8,431 nucleotides of DNA from Casp-actino8 sp044358015. Lineage in GTDB: Bacteria; Actinomycetota; Acidimicrobiia; Acidimicrobiales; Ilumatobacteraceae. The notes beneath the pieces are model-generated. The model did no database searches, had not been told where the DNA came from, and saw nothing but the letters and a program-made list of their open reading frames with translations. How positions within the stretch are numbered: position 1 is the stretch's first letter; each line of letters starts with the position of its first letter. Location: NCBI GenBank assembly GCA_044358015.1, contig JBIKOO010000067.1:1-8431 (forward strand), given 5' to 3'. Made by a program: the position numbers and the translations under genes. Positions 1-5,072 of the stretch are shown here, in pieces.

Positions 1-22
1 GACATAGGTATGTGAGCCTACA

Positions 23-49
23 GCCCGAGTCGCCAGAACGAACTCGGGC
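23..49. repeat. Inverted repeat (8-bp stem) at the left edge
   Basis: GCCCGAGT at 23-30 pairs perfectly with ACTCGGGC at 42-49 around an 11-base loop. It lies 23 bases past the stop codon of the minus-strand surface protein gene, so it could end that transcript or one entering from the left. On the plus strand a run of six T follows only at 65-70, 15 bases after the stem, which is too far for a textbook intrinsic terminator; on the minus strand no T run follows. The stem is visible directly; a terminator role is a guess. Confidence 0.4.
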
Positions 50-72
50 GGACATGAAACCAGATTTTTTAC

Positions 73-831
73 TCAGGGATCTTTACTCGTCCCCCATGTC
101 ACCCGCCGCCCTCGGCCGAGACCGAGACCAATCCCAGCCCCCAACATAACGGTCGTCAGCACCAAAATCCCTGGCGAGATCGGCCCTGTGTGAGCAAGTT
201 CGGTCAAAGCACTCGTCGACTCTGAAGCCAGCGGGAGATCACCCTGCGCATTATTGGCCCCCACTTCGCCACCGACGATCGGGTCAAAAATGTCGTCGTA
301 AGAAACTCCTTGATGACCGCCAATCGGCCCATCGATTGTTGGCTGAATGGGAACATCCACAGCCACGATGACCGGTTCGTCCCTGGGCTCAGGGCGGTCT
401 GCGCAGTTCCCAGAACCGGGACTTTCGGTCATGAAGGCCACATTGACTGCCCCCGGTGGCACATCAACAGTGGCTCGACCCTCGCCGTTAGTGACCAACA
501 GGACGGGATCCCCGATCATTTCGTTCAAGGCACCCGTAAAAGTGGCGAATACTTGATGCCGCTCCAAAGCGACGTCACCTAGATGTAAGTACACCTCGGC
601 TTGACGCACCAGTGCTTGATCGCCTGTGTCGGTTGCTCGGCCAGGCACAGAATCAGGCATCAATTCAAGCCCTGGTTCGATCGTGCCTTCAATTTCGTAG
701 GTCGCACACGGTTTTGGTTCGGCGCTAACCGGCCGTGCCGAACCCACATGTGCCGTTGAGACCAGTCCGATTAGTGCAGCAATCGTCGTGAGAAGTACGT
801 ATTTCGTTTTTGAGATGTATCTGAGTTGCAT
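73..831 (-). CDS. Secreted surface protein with LAHTG sorting signal (putative class E sortase substrate)
   Basis: A 252-residue exported protein likely attached to the cell wall. The N-terminus is a signal peptide: basic residues near K8/K10, a hydrophobic core at about 11-27 and small residues (AHVGSA, 27-32) suited to signal peptidase I. The C-terminus has the three parts of a sortase signal: LAHTG at 212-216, a hydrophobic helix at about 219-238, and a basic stretch (GRGRR, 239-243). LAxTG is the motif typical of class E sortases of Actinobacteria (family knowledge). Between them is an acidic, Pro/Gly-rich region; residues about 105-140 look like a beta-sandwich strand pattern (TNGEGRATVDVPPG). 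C42 and C143 could form a disulfide. Apart from the sorting signal I do not recognise a family, so the function is unknown. No sortase gene is in the window. The gene diverges from ychF with 56 bases between starts; no Shine-Dalgarno sequence precedes the ATG. Confidence 0.8.
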   Translation of the reverse strand: MQLRYISKTKYVLLTTIAALIGLVSTAHVGSARPVSAEPKPCATYEIEGTIEPGLELMPDSVPGRATDTGDQALVRQAEVYLHLGDVALERHQVFATFTGALNEMIGDPVLLVTNGEGRATVDVPPGAVNVAFMTESPGSGNCADRPEPRDEPVIVAVDVPIQPTIDGPIGGHQGVSYDDIFDPIVGGEVGANNAQGDLPLASESTSALTELAHTGPISPGILVLTTVMLGAGIGLGLGRGRRVTWGTSKDP

Positions 832-871
832 GATCGAGTGTGTGAATGACTTGACCGTGTGCGGTGGTCGG

Positions 872-877
872 TAGCCT
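872..877 (+). promoter_or_regulatory. Candidate -10 hexamer for ychF
   Basis: TAGCCT fits the actinobacterial TANNNT -10 pattern and lies 10 bases before the ychF ATG at 888. The same heptamer GTAGCCT, with GGTC just upstream, recurs before metG. A TTGACC at 851-856 could be a -35 element, with 15 bases between the hexamers, which is a little short. If correct, the ychF mRNA has almost no 5' leader, consistent with the missing Shine-Dalgarno sequence. This is inferred from pattern only. Confidence 0.35.
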
Positions 878-887
878 GCCTAGCGTC

Positions 888-1976
888 ATGGAACGCTTCG
901 GATTAGTCGGTCTCCCCAACGCGGGCAAAAGCTCGCTGTACAACGCTCTCACTGGTGGAGGTGCACTTGCTGCCCCATACGCCTTTGCGACCAAAGACCC
1001 CAATATCGGAGTCGCCAAAGTTCCTGACGATCGCCTTGATCGCATTGCGGTGATGTCAAAGACAAAATCGCTGATCCACGCTTCGGTTCAAGTGGTTGAC
1101 ATTGGTGGCCTCGTTGAAGGTGCCAGCAAAGGTGAAGGCCTCGGCAACAAGTTCTTGGCCAACATCCGCGAAGTTGATGCCATTGTTCTGGTGTTGCGCG
1201 CTTTCGAAGACGACGACGTGCCAGGCCCATCTGATCCGCTCGAACATTTACGCGTTGTCGAAATTGAACTTGCATTAGCCGACCTTGAAACTGTCGAAAA
1301 GCGCCTCACCCAGGCGACCCGCCAAGCCAAACTTGATAAGTCTGCGGCTGGCGAACTTGAGGCACTGCAAGCTGCGTACGATGCACTCAGTCAAGGACTC
1401 CCCCTCTATCGCGCCGGACTCAAAGAAGAATGGCGCGAAACACTCAAGCCATATTTCTTGTTGACCAATCGCTCCGTGCTTGCAGTAGTGAATGTCGGCG
1501 AAAACGAACTAGACAAAATTCCGGCTGTTGAAAAAATCGTGCGCGATGAATTTTCAACCGCTGGAGCCAATGTTGAAGTCATCGGTATGTGCGTGCAACT
1601 TGAAGCAGAAGCGGCAACGATTGTCGATCCCGTTGAACGCGCCGAAATGCTTGAAGGTTTCGGCCTCGGTGAGGGCGCTCTGTTCCGCATGGTGCGCAGT
1701 GCGTATCACTTACTTGGATTGCGCACCTATTTCACAACAGGTGAAAAAGAAACCCGCGCCTGGACTTTTTACGCTGGTTCCAGCGCTCCCGAATGTGCTG
1801 GTCGAATTCACACCGACTTCCAGCGAGGCTTCATTAAGGCTGAAGTCATTCACTGGGACGAATTACTCGAAATTGGCGCCTGGAACAAAGCCAAAGAAGT
1901 CGGCAAAATCCGCATCGAAGGCAAGGAATATCACCCCGAAGACGGTGACGTGATGGAGTTCCGCTTCAACGTCTAA
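888..1976 (+). CDS. ychF: YchF/OLA1-family ribosome-associated ATPase
   Basis: YchF is a TRAFAC-class P-loop protein related to Obg that prefers ATP to GTP, binds ribosomes and is linked to stress responses and translation start control (family knowledge). The P-loop is GLPNAGKS at residues 8-15, the switch II region has VDIGG followed by GEGLGN, and the G4-equivalent motif is NVGE at 202-205 rather than the NKxD of GTPases, as usual in this family. A helical insertion, probably coiled coil, covers about 130-190. The last ~85 residues are the TGS domain, with the conserved FTTGEKETRAW and ending in GDVMEFRFNV. Its 362 residues match the usual ~363. The ATG at 888 puts the P-loop at the normal distance from the N-terminus; an in-frame GTG at 864 would add eight unlikely residues and lies upstream of the candidate -10. 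The gene heads a plus-strand run but is 57 bases from the next gene. Confidence 0.97.
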   Translation: MERFGLVGLPNAGKSSLYNALTGGGALAAPYAFATKDPNIGVAKVPDDRLDRIAVMSKTKSLIHASVQVVDIGGLVEGASKGEGLGNKFLANIREVDAIVLVLRAFEDDDVPGPSDPLEHLRVVEIELALADLETVEKRLTQATRQAKLDKSAAGELEALQAAYDALSQGLPLYRAGLKEEWRETLKPYFLLTNRSVLAVVNVGENELDKIPAVEKIVRDEFSTAGANVEVIGMCVQLEAEAATIVDPVERAEMLEGFGLGEGALFRMVRSAYHLLGLRTYFTTGEKETRAWTFYAGSSAPECAGRIHTDFQRGFIKAEVIHWDELLEIGAWNKAKEVGKIRIEGKEYHPEDGDVMEFRFNV

Positions 1977-1986
1977 ATTGGTCTTG

Positions 1987-2005
1987 CGCTCAACCTTGTT
2001 GAGTG
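1987..2005 (+). other. Small hairpin in the ychF-DUF192 gap
   Basis: CTCAAC (1989-1994) and GTTGAG (1998-2003) form a 6-bp stem with a 3-base loop, extendable by a G-U and a C-G pair to 1987-2005. It starts ten bases after the ychF stop and precedes the DUF192 ribosome binding site. No T run follows, so it is not a classical intrinsic terminator; it may be a weak attenuator, an RNA-stabilising 3' end, or chance. Confidence 0.3.
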
Positions 2006-2020
2006 ACGACTTCAGAAATC

Positions 2021-2027
2021 AAGGAGG
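2021..2027 (+). promoter_or_regulatory. Strong Shine-Dalgarno sequence of the DUF192 gene
   Basis: AAGGAGG, complementary to the 16S rRNA 3' end, lies six bases before the ATG at 2034 and fixes that start. It stands out because no other gene in this window has a comparable site; the others appear leaderless, coupled to the gene before, or SD-less. Confidence 0.85.
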
Positions 2028-2033
2028 CGAGTC

Positions 2034-2399
2034 ATGACATCTCATCCAGCATGGCTTGTCACCGAAGGTCGCGTTTTGGCTAGCGCCGAAGTAGCGAACG
2101 ACCGCGCATCCCGACGCAAAGGTCTATCTGGTCAAACCCACATAGAAGGCGCATTCGTCATCCCACATTGTCGATGGGTCCACACCTTCGGCATGCGCAT
2201 ACCTATTGACGTCGCTTATCTCGATGCAAACGGCAATGTCCTCAAAACAGTGCCGATGCACAAATTTCGTCTTGGTGCACCGGTGTGGCAGGCCCGCACT
2301 GTGATCGAAGCCGAAAAGGGGGCCTTTGCGCGCTGGGGTATTCAAGTCGGCAACAAAATCGAAGTACGCGACAACACAAACGAAGCAGCACCACAATGA
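2034..2399 (+). CDS. DUF192 family protein
   Basis: A 121-residue small protein of the DUF192 family, whose biochemical role is not established. Family features seen: R-x-x-GLSG at 27-33 (commonly R-x-GLM), the central segment VHTFGMRIPIDVAYLD at 49-64 (equivalent to the usual FWM-x-N-x-x-x-PLDV-x-F-x-D), VPMHKF around 73-78, IEAEKG at 91-96 (usual VLEL-x-x-G) and the closing GIQVGNKIEV at 102-111. Many relatives have a signal peptide or lipoprotein signal; this one has none, so it is predicted cytoplasmic. The start is set by a strong AAGGAGG. Its stop overlaps the rsmI start (ATGA), so the two are probably cotranscribed and translationally coupled, which may explain why this gene alone carries a strong ribosome binding site. 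There is no evidence here for a functional link to rRNA methylation beyond that coupling. Confidence 0.9.
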   Translation: MTSHPAWLVTEGRVLASAEVANDRASRRKGLSGQTHIEGAFVIPHCRWVHTFGMRIPIDVAYLDANGNVLKTVPMHKFRLGAPVWQARTVIEAEKGAFARWGIQVGNKIEVRDNTNEAAPQ

Positions 2400-3241
2400 G
2401 CAATCTCATTCTCGTGGCCACGCCCCTTGGCAATATGGGCGATATTTCGCCTCGCGCCATTGAGGCACTCACCAACGCTGGTCTGGTGTGTTGCGAAGAC
2501 ACCCGTCGCACTGGCTTGCTTCTACACAATCTCGGCATTTCCGCCACATTGATGCGCGTTGACGATCACACCGAGCATGCATCAATTCCGCGAGTGCTTG
2601 ATGCTCTCAACGAGGGGCGTGACGTTTGCTTGGTCACTGATGCCGGCACACCCGGAATCAGCGATCCGGGTTCGCGACTCGTACGCGCCGCCATTGATGC
2701 CGCGCACAACGTGAGTGCCATTCCTGGCCCTGCAGCACTCATCATGGCACTCATCATTAGCGGACTGCCGACAGACCGCTTTATCTTCGACGGCTTCATT
2801 GCCCGCAGTGGTCAAGAGCGCGCCGCCCACATCAATGAACTTGCACTGCAGCGACGTACTGTCATCTTGTACGAGGCCCCACATCGCTTACATCGCACAC
2901 TTGTTGATCTTTCGGTTGCGTGTGGTCCCGAGCGCCAAGTTGCGTTATGTCGAGAACTCACCAAAATTCATGAAGAAGTGTGGCGCGGAACTTTGGGCGA
3001 AGCAATTGACCATTACGGCACCAATGAACCCCAGGGCGAGTTTGTTCTGGTCCTGCATGGCGCCCCCGATGCTCCGCCGCCAACTGCCGATGATATTGAT
3101 CGTTTGCTACTTGCCGAACTCGCCGGTGGAGCTTCAACGAAAGATGCATCAACTGCGGTCTCTCACATTTTGGGCATACCAAAAAAATCGGTGTACAACC
3201 GGGCTGTCGAATTAACAAACAGTCGCAAAACTGCGGATTAA
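2396..3241 (+). CDS. rsmI: 16S rRNA (cytidine-1402-2'-O)-methyltransferase
   Basis: RsmI belongs to the tetrapyrrole-methylase-fold SAM-dependent enzymes and 2'-O-methylates C1402 in helix 44 of 16S rRNA, at the ribosomal P site, working with RsmH, which N4-methylates the same base (family knowledge). Conserved blocks run in order: LVATPLGNMGDISPRA (6-21), CEDTRRTGLLL (33-43), VTDAGTPGISDPGSRLV (80-96), AIPGPAA (108-114), FDGFIARSG (131-139), LYEAPHRL (158-165), CRELTKIHEEVWRGTL (185-200) and GEFVLVLHG (214-222). The C-terminal helical segment (about 243-273, GGASTKDAS...VYNRAVEL) is also typical. Its 281 residues fit the usual ~280-290. The ATG at 2396 overlaps the DUF192 stop as ATGA; a longer reading from 2285 would add 37 unconserved residues that only shadow DUF192. 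There is no SD, so reinitiation from the upstream gene is likely. Confidence 0.97.
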   Translation: MSNLILVATPLGNMGDISPRAIEALTNAGLVCCEDTRRTGLLLHNLGISATLMRVDDHTEHASIPRVLDALNEGRDVCLVTDAGTPGISDPGSRLVRAAIDAAHNVSAIPGPAALIMALIISGLPTDRFIFDGFIARSGQERAAHINELALQRRTVILYEAPHRLHRTLVDLSVACGPERQVALCRELTKIHEEVWRGTLGEAIDHYGTNEPQGEFVLVLHGAPDAPPPTADDIDRLLLAELAGGASTKDASTAVSHILGIPKKSVYNRAVELTNSRKTAD

Positions 3242-3270
3242 TCACAAGTGACAATTTGGATTTCCGCCCA

Positions 3271-4164
3271 ATGAAGCCATCTCACCTATGGCTAAATCAA
3301 GGTGTGGACATTCAACACGTCGCCGAACAGATCCCTGATGATTTGGGTGCAGATCACGGCACGTCAATTCAAGGTGCGGCCTTTTTTGATCTTGACCGAA
3401 CGATGATTCCGGGGTCTTCTGTTTTCACTCTGGCTGGCGTCGCTTGGAAATCAGGACACCTCAGTACAAAACAGATGTTGAGCGATGCCTGGGAAGCTTT
3501 AACTTTTCGCACATCTGGGGCAACCGACGGCAAGACCCTGAAGGTCCGCCAAAGAATATTGGGAGCGATCAAAGGCAAAGAGGCGCAGACGTTGCAAAGC
3601 CTTGCTCGTGAGGCCATCCCAAAAATTGCTTCCAAGGTTCGACCTGAGACTCTCGAGATCATCGGGTCTCATCACAGCGTCGGTCGTCCCACGTACATTG
3701 TTTCTGCATCTCCTGCCGAAATCGTTGAGCCGCTTGCCAAAGCGCTCGGCATGACTGGTGGAATCGGGACAAGAAGCGAAGTGGTGAACGGTCGATACAC
3801 CGGAGAAATCATCGGCCCGTTTTGTTATGGAAATGGAAAAGTTGTGGCGATCATGGAACTCGCCCGCGACCTTGGCTACGACTTATCGCAGAGTTATTCA
3901 TACAGCGACGCAGCAAGTGATCTTCCCATGCTTGAATCAACTAAATACTCCATTGCAATCAACCCAGATGCCGAACTTGAACGCATCGCTCTCGAGCGTT
4001 CATACCCCATCGTGCGCTTTTCAGGAATGCGGATTCGTTCGCATTCGCGGTTTCGATATTCGCCAAAGAAGATCTGTTTGGCAATCGGATTATGCATCAG
4101 CATTCTTGCGGTTGGACGCAAGGACAACCGCAAAGCAGCTCAACTTTTACTGACGCGGTGCTAA
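3271..4164 (+). CDS. HAD-IB family phosphatase-like protein with C-terminal membrane anchor
   Basis: A 297-residue haloacid-dehalogenase superfamily protein of subfamily IB, the group of SerB-like and CicA-like phosphatases. The catalytic set is complete: motif I FFDLDRT with nucleophile D40 and acid/base D42, motif II serine in VSASP (S145), motif III lysine in GNGK (K190), and motif IV SDAASD (D213, D217), which binds Mg2+. The region between motifs I and II forms the helical cap. After AINPDAELERIA comes a basic stretch, then a short hydrophobic segment (about 268-281, LAIGLCISILAVG) and a basic tail; many actinobacterial members end in such a membrane helix. The substrate is not identifiable; serine phosphate, lysophospholipid or acylglycerol phosphates are possibilities for this subfamily. 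The ATG at 3271 is preferred, but a TTG at 3256 would add five residues; neither has an SD. It follows rsmI by 29 bases, and its 3' end overlaps the convergent thioesterase gene by 18 bases. Confidence 0.88.
   Translation: MKPSHLWLNQGVDIQHVAEQIPDDLGADHGTSIQGAAFFDLDRTMIPGSSVFTLAGVAWKSGHLSTKQMLSDAWEALTFRTSGATDGKTLKVRQRILGAIKGKEAQTLQSLAREAIPKIASKVRPETLEIIGSHHSVGRPTYIVSASPAEIVEPLAKALGMTGGIGTRSEVVNGRYTGEIIGPFCYGNGKVVAIMELARDLGYDLSQSYSYSDAASDLPMLESTKYSIAINPDAELERIALERSYPIVRFSGMRIRSHSRFRYSPKKICLAIGLCISILAVGRKDNRKAAQLLLTRC
4106..4133. repeat. Perfect 9-bp inverted repeat at the convergent gene junction
   Basis: TTGCGGTTG (4106-4114) and CAACCGCAA (4125-4133) form a 9-bp perfect stem with a 10-base loop. 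It lies inside the last codons of the HAD gene and 13 bases beyond the thioesterase stop, where a terminator for the minus-strand gene would be expected. No T run follows on the minus strand, so it would be a U-less terminator or 3'-end stabiliser, or chance in coding DNA. Confidence 0.45.
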
Positions 4165-5037
4165 AGCTAGCTGGCGACTTTGTGCGACGAGAACGCCGTT
4201 TGAATCCCACATTTCGCCATCCTCTTCGAGCAAACCGTTTTGCACAAAGCGCGTTGAAAAAATGCACGCCACTGGGCCAGGTGCTGGAATCGCTCGAGTA
4301 TGCACAGTGAGTTCAATAGTGGGAACCCATGCCGTTGGCAAATCAAGATTGAAAACCGACGGCGGAAAAGCATCGCTCGCCAATAACAACGCTCGCGTGT
4401 CAATCGGGCGATCATCGTTAAAGGCGAACCATCCCCGAATCAAAGCTTGACCCGATTTCACCCCATCGCGAAAATGCACATCGCCAGGCTGGACACGGGT
4501 GCCCAACCGCCCATGGATGTACGCAAAATTATTGGTGGCCGACTGAGCAATTCCCACGCATTCAGTAAATGGCAGCAAGCCTTTCGGAGGGAATGTTGCA
4601 CGTTCATCCATATGCGACGGTCCGCCAGGGTCGTTTGCGAGATCACCCAAGGTGGCAAGCACCCGAATGATTTCCTTCTCACCAGTATCTGTCAACAAAA
4701 ACAATGATGCTGTTACCGTCGCGAACCGACGACCAGTACGCACTGGTGTCACCACAATTCGAGCGTCGCCAGCTGGGCACGGAGCTAAGTAATGCGAACT
4801 GATGGTGACGCAGTCTGGGCGTCCAGTTGCATCTGAAAGGGCGTGTCCAACCAAAGCCAACAAGTATCCCCCGTTGGCGTTACCCATAATGTCCCAGCCC
4901 GGATGCACTTTGGTTGAGTACACCACAGAACCGTCCGATGATTGTTCGCGAAAAATCTGGGTCGCGCGATCAAACTCATAACGAGGCTCCGCCACGTTCG
5001 ATTCTCCGACAACATTGCCTAGATCCCCAATTGACAT
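4147..5037 (-). CDS. Acyl-CoA thioesterase family protein (double hotdog, TesB-like)
   Basis: A thioesterase-superfamily protein with two fused hotdog domains, predicted to hydrolyse acyl-CoA to free fatty acid and CoA in the cytoplasm. Numbering is from a GTG at 5046. The N-terminal hotdog has WDIMGNANGGYLLAL (51-65), SSHYLAPCPAGDARI (83-97) and VRTGRRFATVTASLF (102-116). The C-terminal hotdog has LLASDAFPP (221-229), PTIELTVHTRAIPAPGP (242-258) and the closing GEMWDSNGVLVAQSRQLAL (277-295), the usual signature of actinobacterial members. By comparison with E. coli TesB (Asp204, Thr228, Gln278), D225, T243 and Q292 are candidate catalytic residues; this alignment was made from memory. I prefer the ATG at 5037 (296 residues) because TAGCGT lies exactly 7 bases upstream on this strand; the GTG at 5046 adds only three residues. 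The acyl chain preferred cannot be read from sequence. It diverges from metG and converges with the HAD gene. Confidence 0.88.
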   Translation of the reverse strand: MSIGDLGNVVGESNVAEPRYEFDRATQIFREQSSDGSVVYSTKVHPGWDIMGNANGGYLLALVGHALSDATGRPDCVTISSHYLAPCPAGDARIVVTPVRTGRRFATVTASLFLLTDTGEKEIIRVLATLGDLANDPGGPSHMDERATFPPKGLLPFTECVGIAQSATNNFAYIHGRLGTRVQPGDVHFRDGVKSGQALIRGWFAFNDDRPIDTRALLLASDAFPPSVFNLDLPTAWVPTIELTVHTRAIPAPGPVACIFSTRFVQNGLLEEDGEMWDSNGVLVAQSRQLALAPRQ

Positions 5038-5044
5038 GCCAGTC

Positions 5045-5050
5045 ACGCTA
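5045..5050 (-). promoter_or_regulatory. Candidate -10 hexamer for the thioesterase gene
   Basis: Read on the minus strand this is TAGCGT, followed by 7 bases and then the ATG at 5037. That spacing puts the transcription start on or next to the A of the ATG, giving a leaderless mRNA. It mirrors the TAGCCT element for metG on the other strand ten bases away. No convincing -35 hexamer was found. Confidence 0.45.
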
Positions 5051-5059
5051 GTGAGGTCG

Positions 5060-5065
5060 TAGCCT
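5060..5065 (+). promoter_or_regulatory. Candidate -10 hexamer for metG
   Basis: TAGCCT fits TANNNT and is separated by 7 bases from the GTG start of metG at 5073, the arrangement expected for a leaderless transcript. A consensus-like TTGACA at 5031-5036 lies 23 bases upstream, too far for a standard -35. The same GGTC-(N)-GTAGCCT pattern precedes ychF. Confidence 0.5.
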
Positions 5066-5072
5066 CAAGGGC

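Noticed and set aside
1..72. A tRNA or other structured RNA gene at the left edge
   Set aside because: The 8-bp stem is not accompanied by a T-arm motif, an acceptor pairing or a cloverleaf layout.
864..887. GTG at 864 as the ychF start
   Set aside because: It would add eight residues before the conserved MERFGLVGLPNAGKS beginning, has no ribosome binding site and lies upstream of the candidate -10 hexamer.
725..1045. 106-codon minus-strand open frame across the divergent region
   Set aside because: It overlaps the signal peptide region of the surface protein gene and the P-loop region of ychF, both strongly supported, and its translation is low-information.
1528..1953. 141-codon plus-strand open frame inside ychF
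   Set aside because: Its translation has no recognisable family features and the ychF frame over the same bases is fully conserved, including the TGS domain.
2285..2395. Longer rsmI reading frame from 2285
   Set aside because: The extra 37 residues are unconserved and lie entirely in another frame of the DUF192 gene; the ATG at 2396 gives the standard RsmI N-terminus and an ATGA overlap.
3181..3187. Run of seven A in rsmI as a programmed frameshift site
   Set aside because: It encodes the KK in the conserved C-terminal helix of RsmI, the normal frame continues to a proper stop, and no stimulatory structure or useful alternative frame was seen.
5031..5036. TTGACA as the -35 element of metG
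   Set aside because: It is consensus-like but 23 bases from TAGCCT, outside the usual 16-19, and its bases are explained by the first codons of the thioesterase gene on the other strand.
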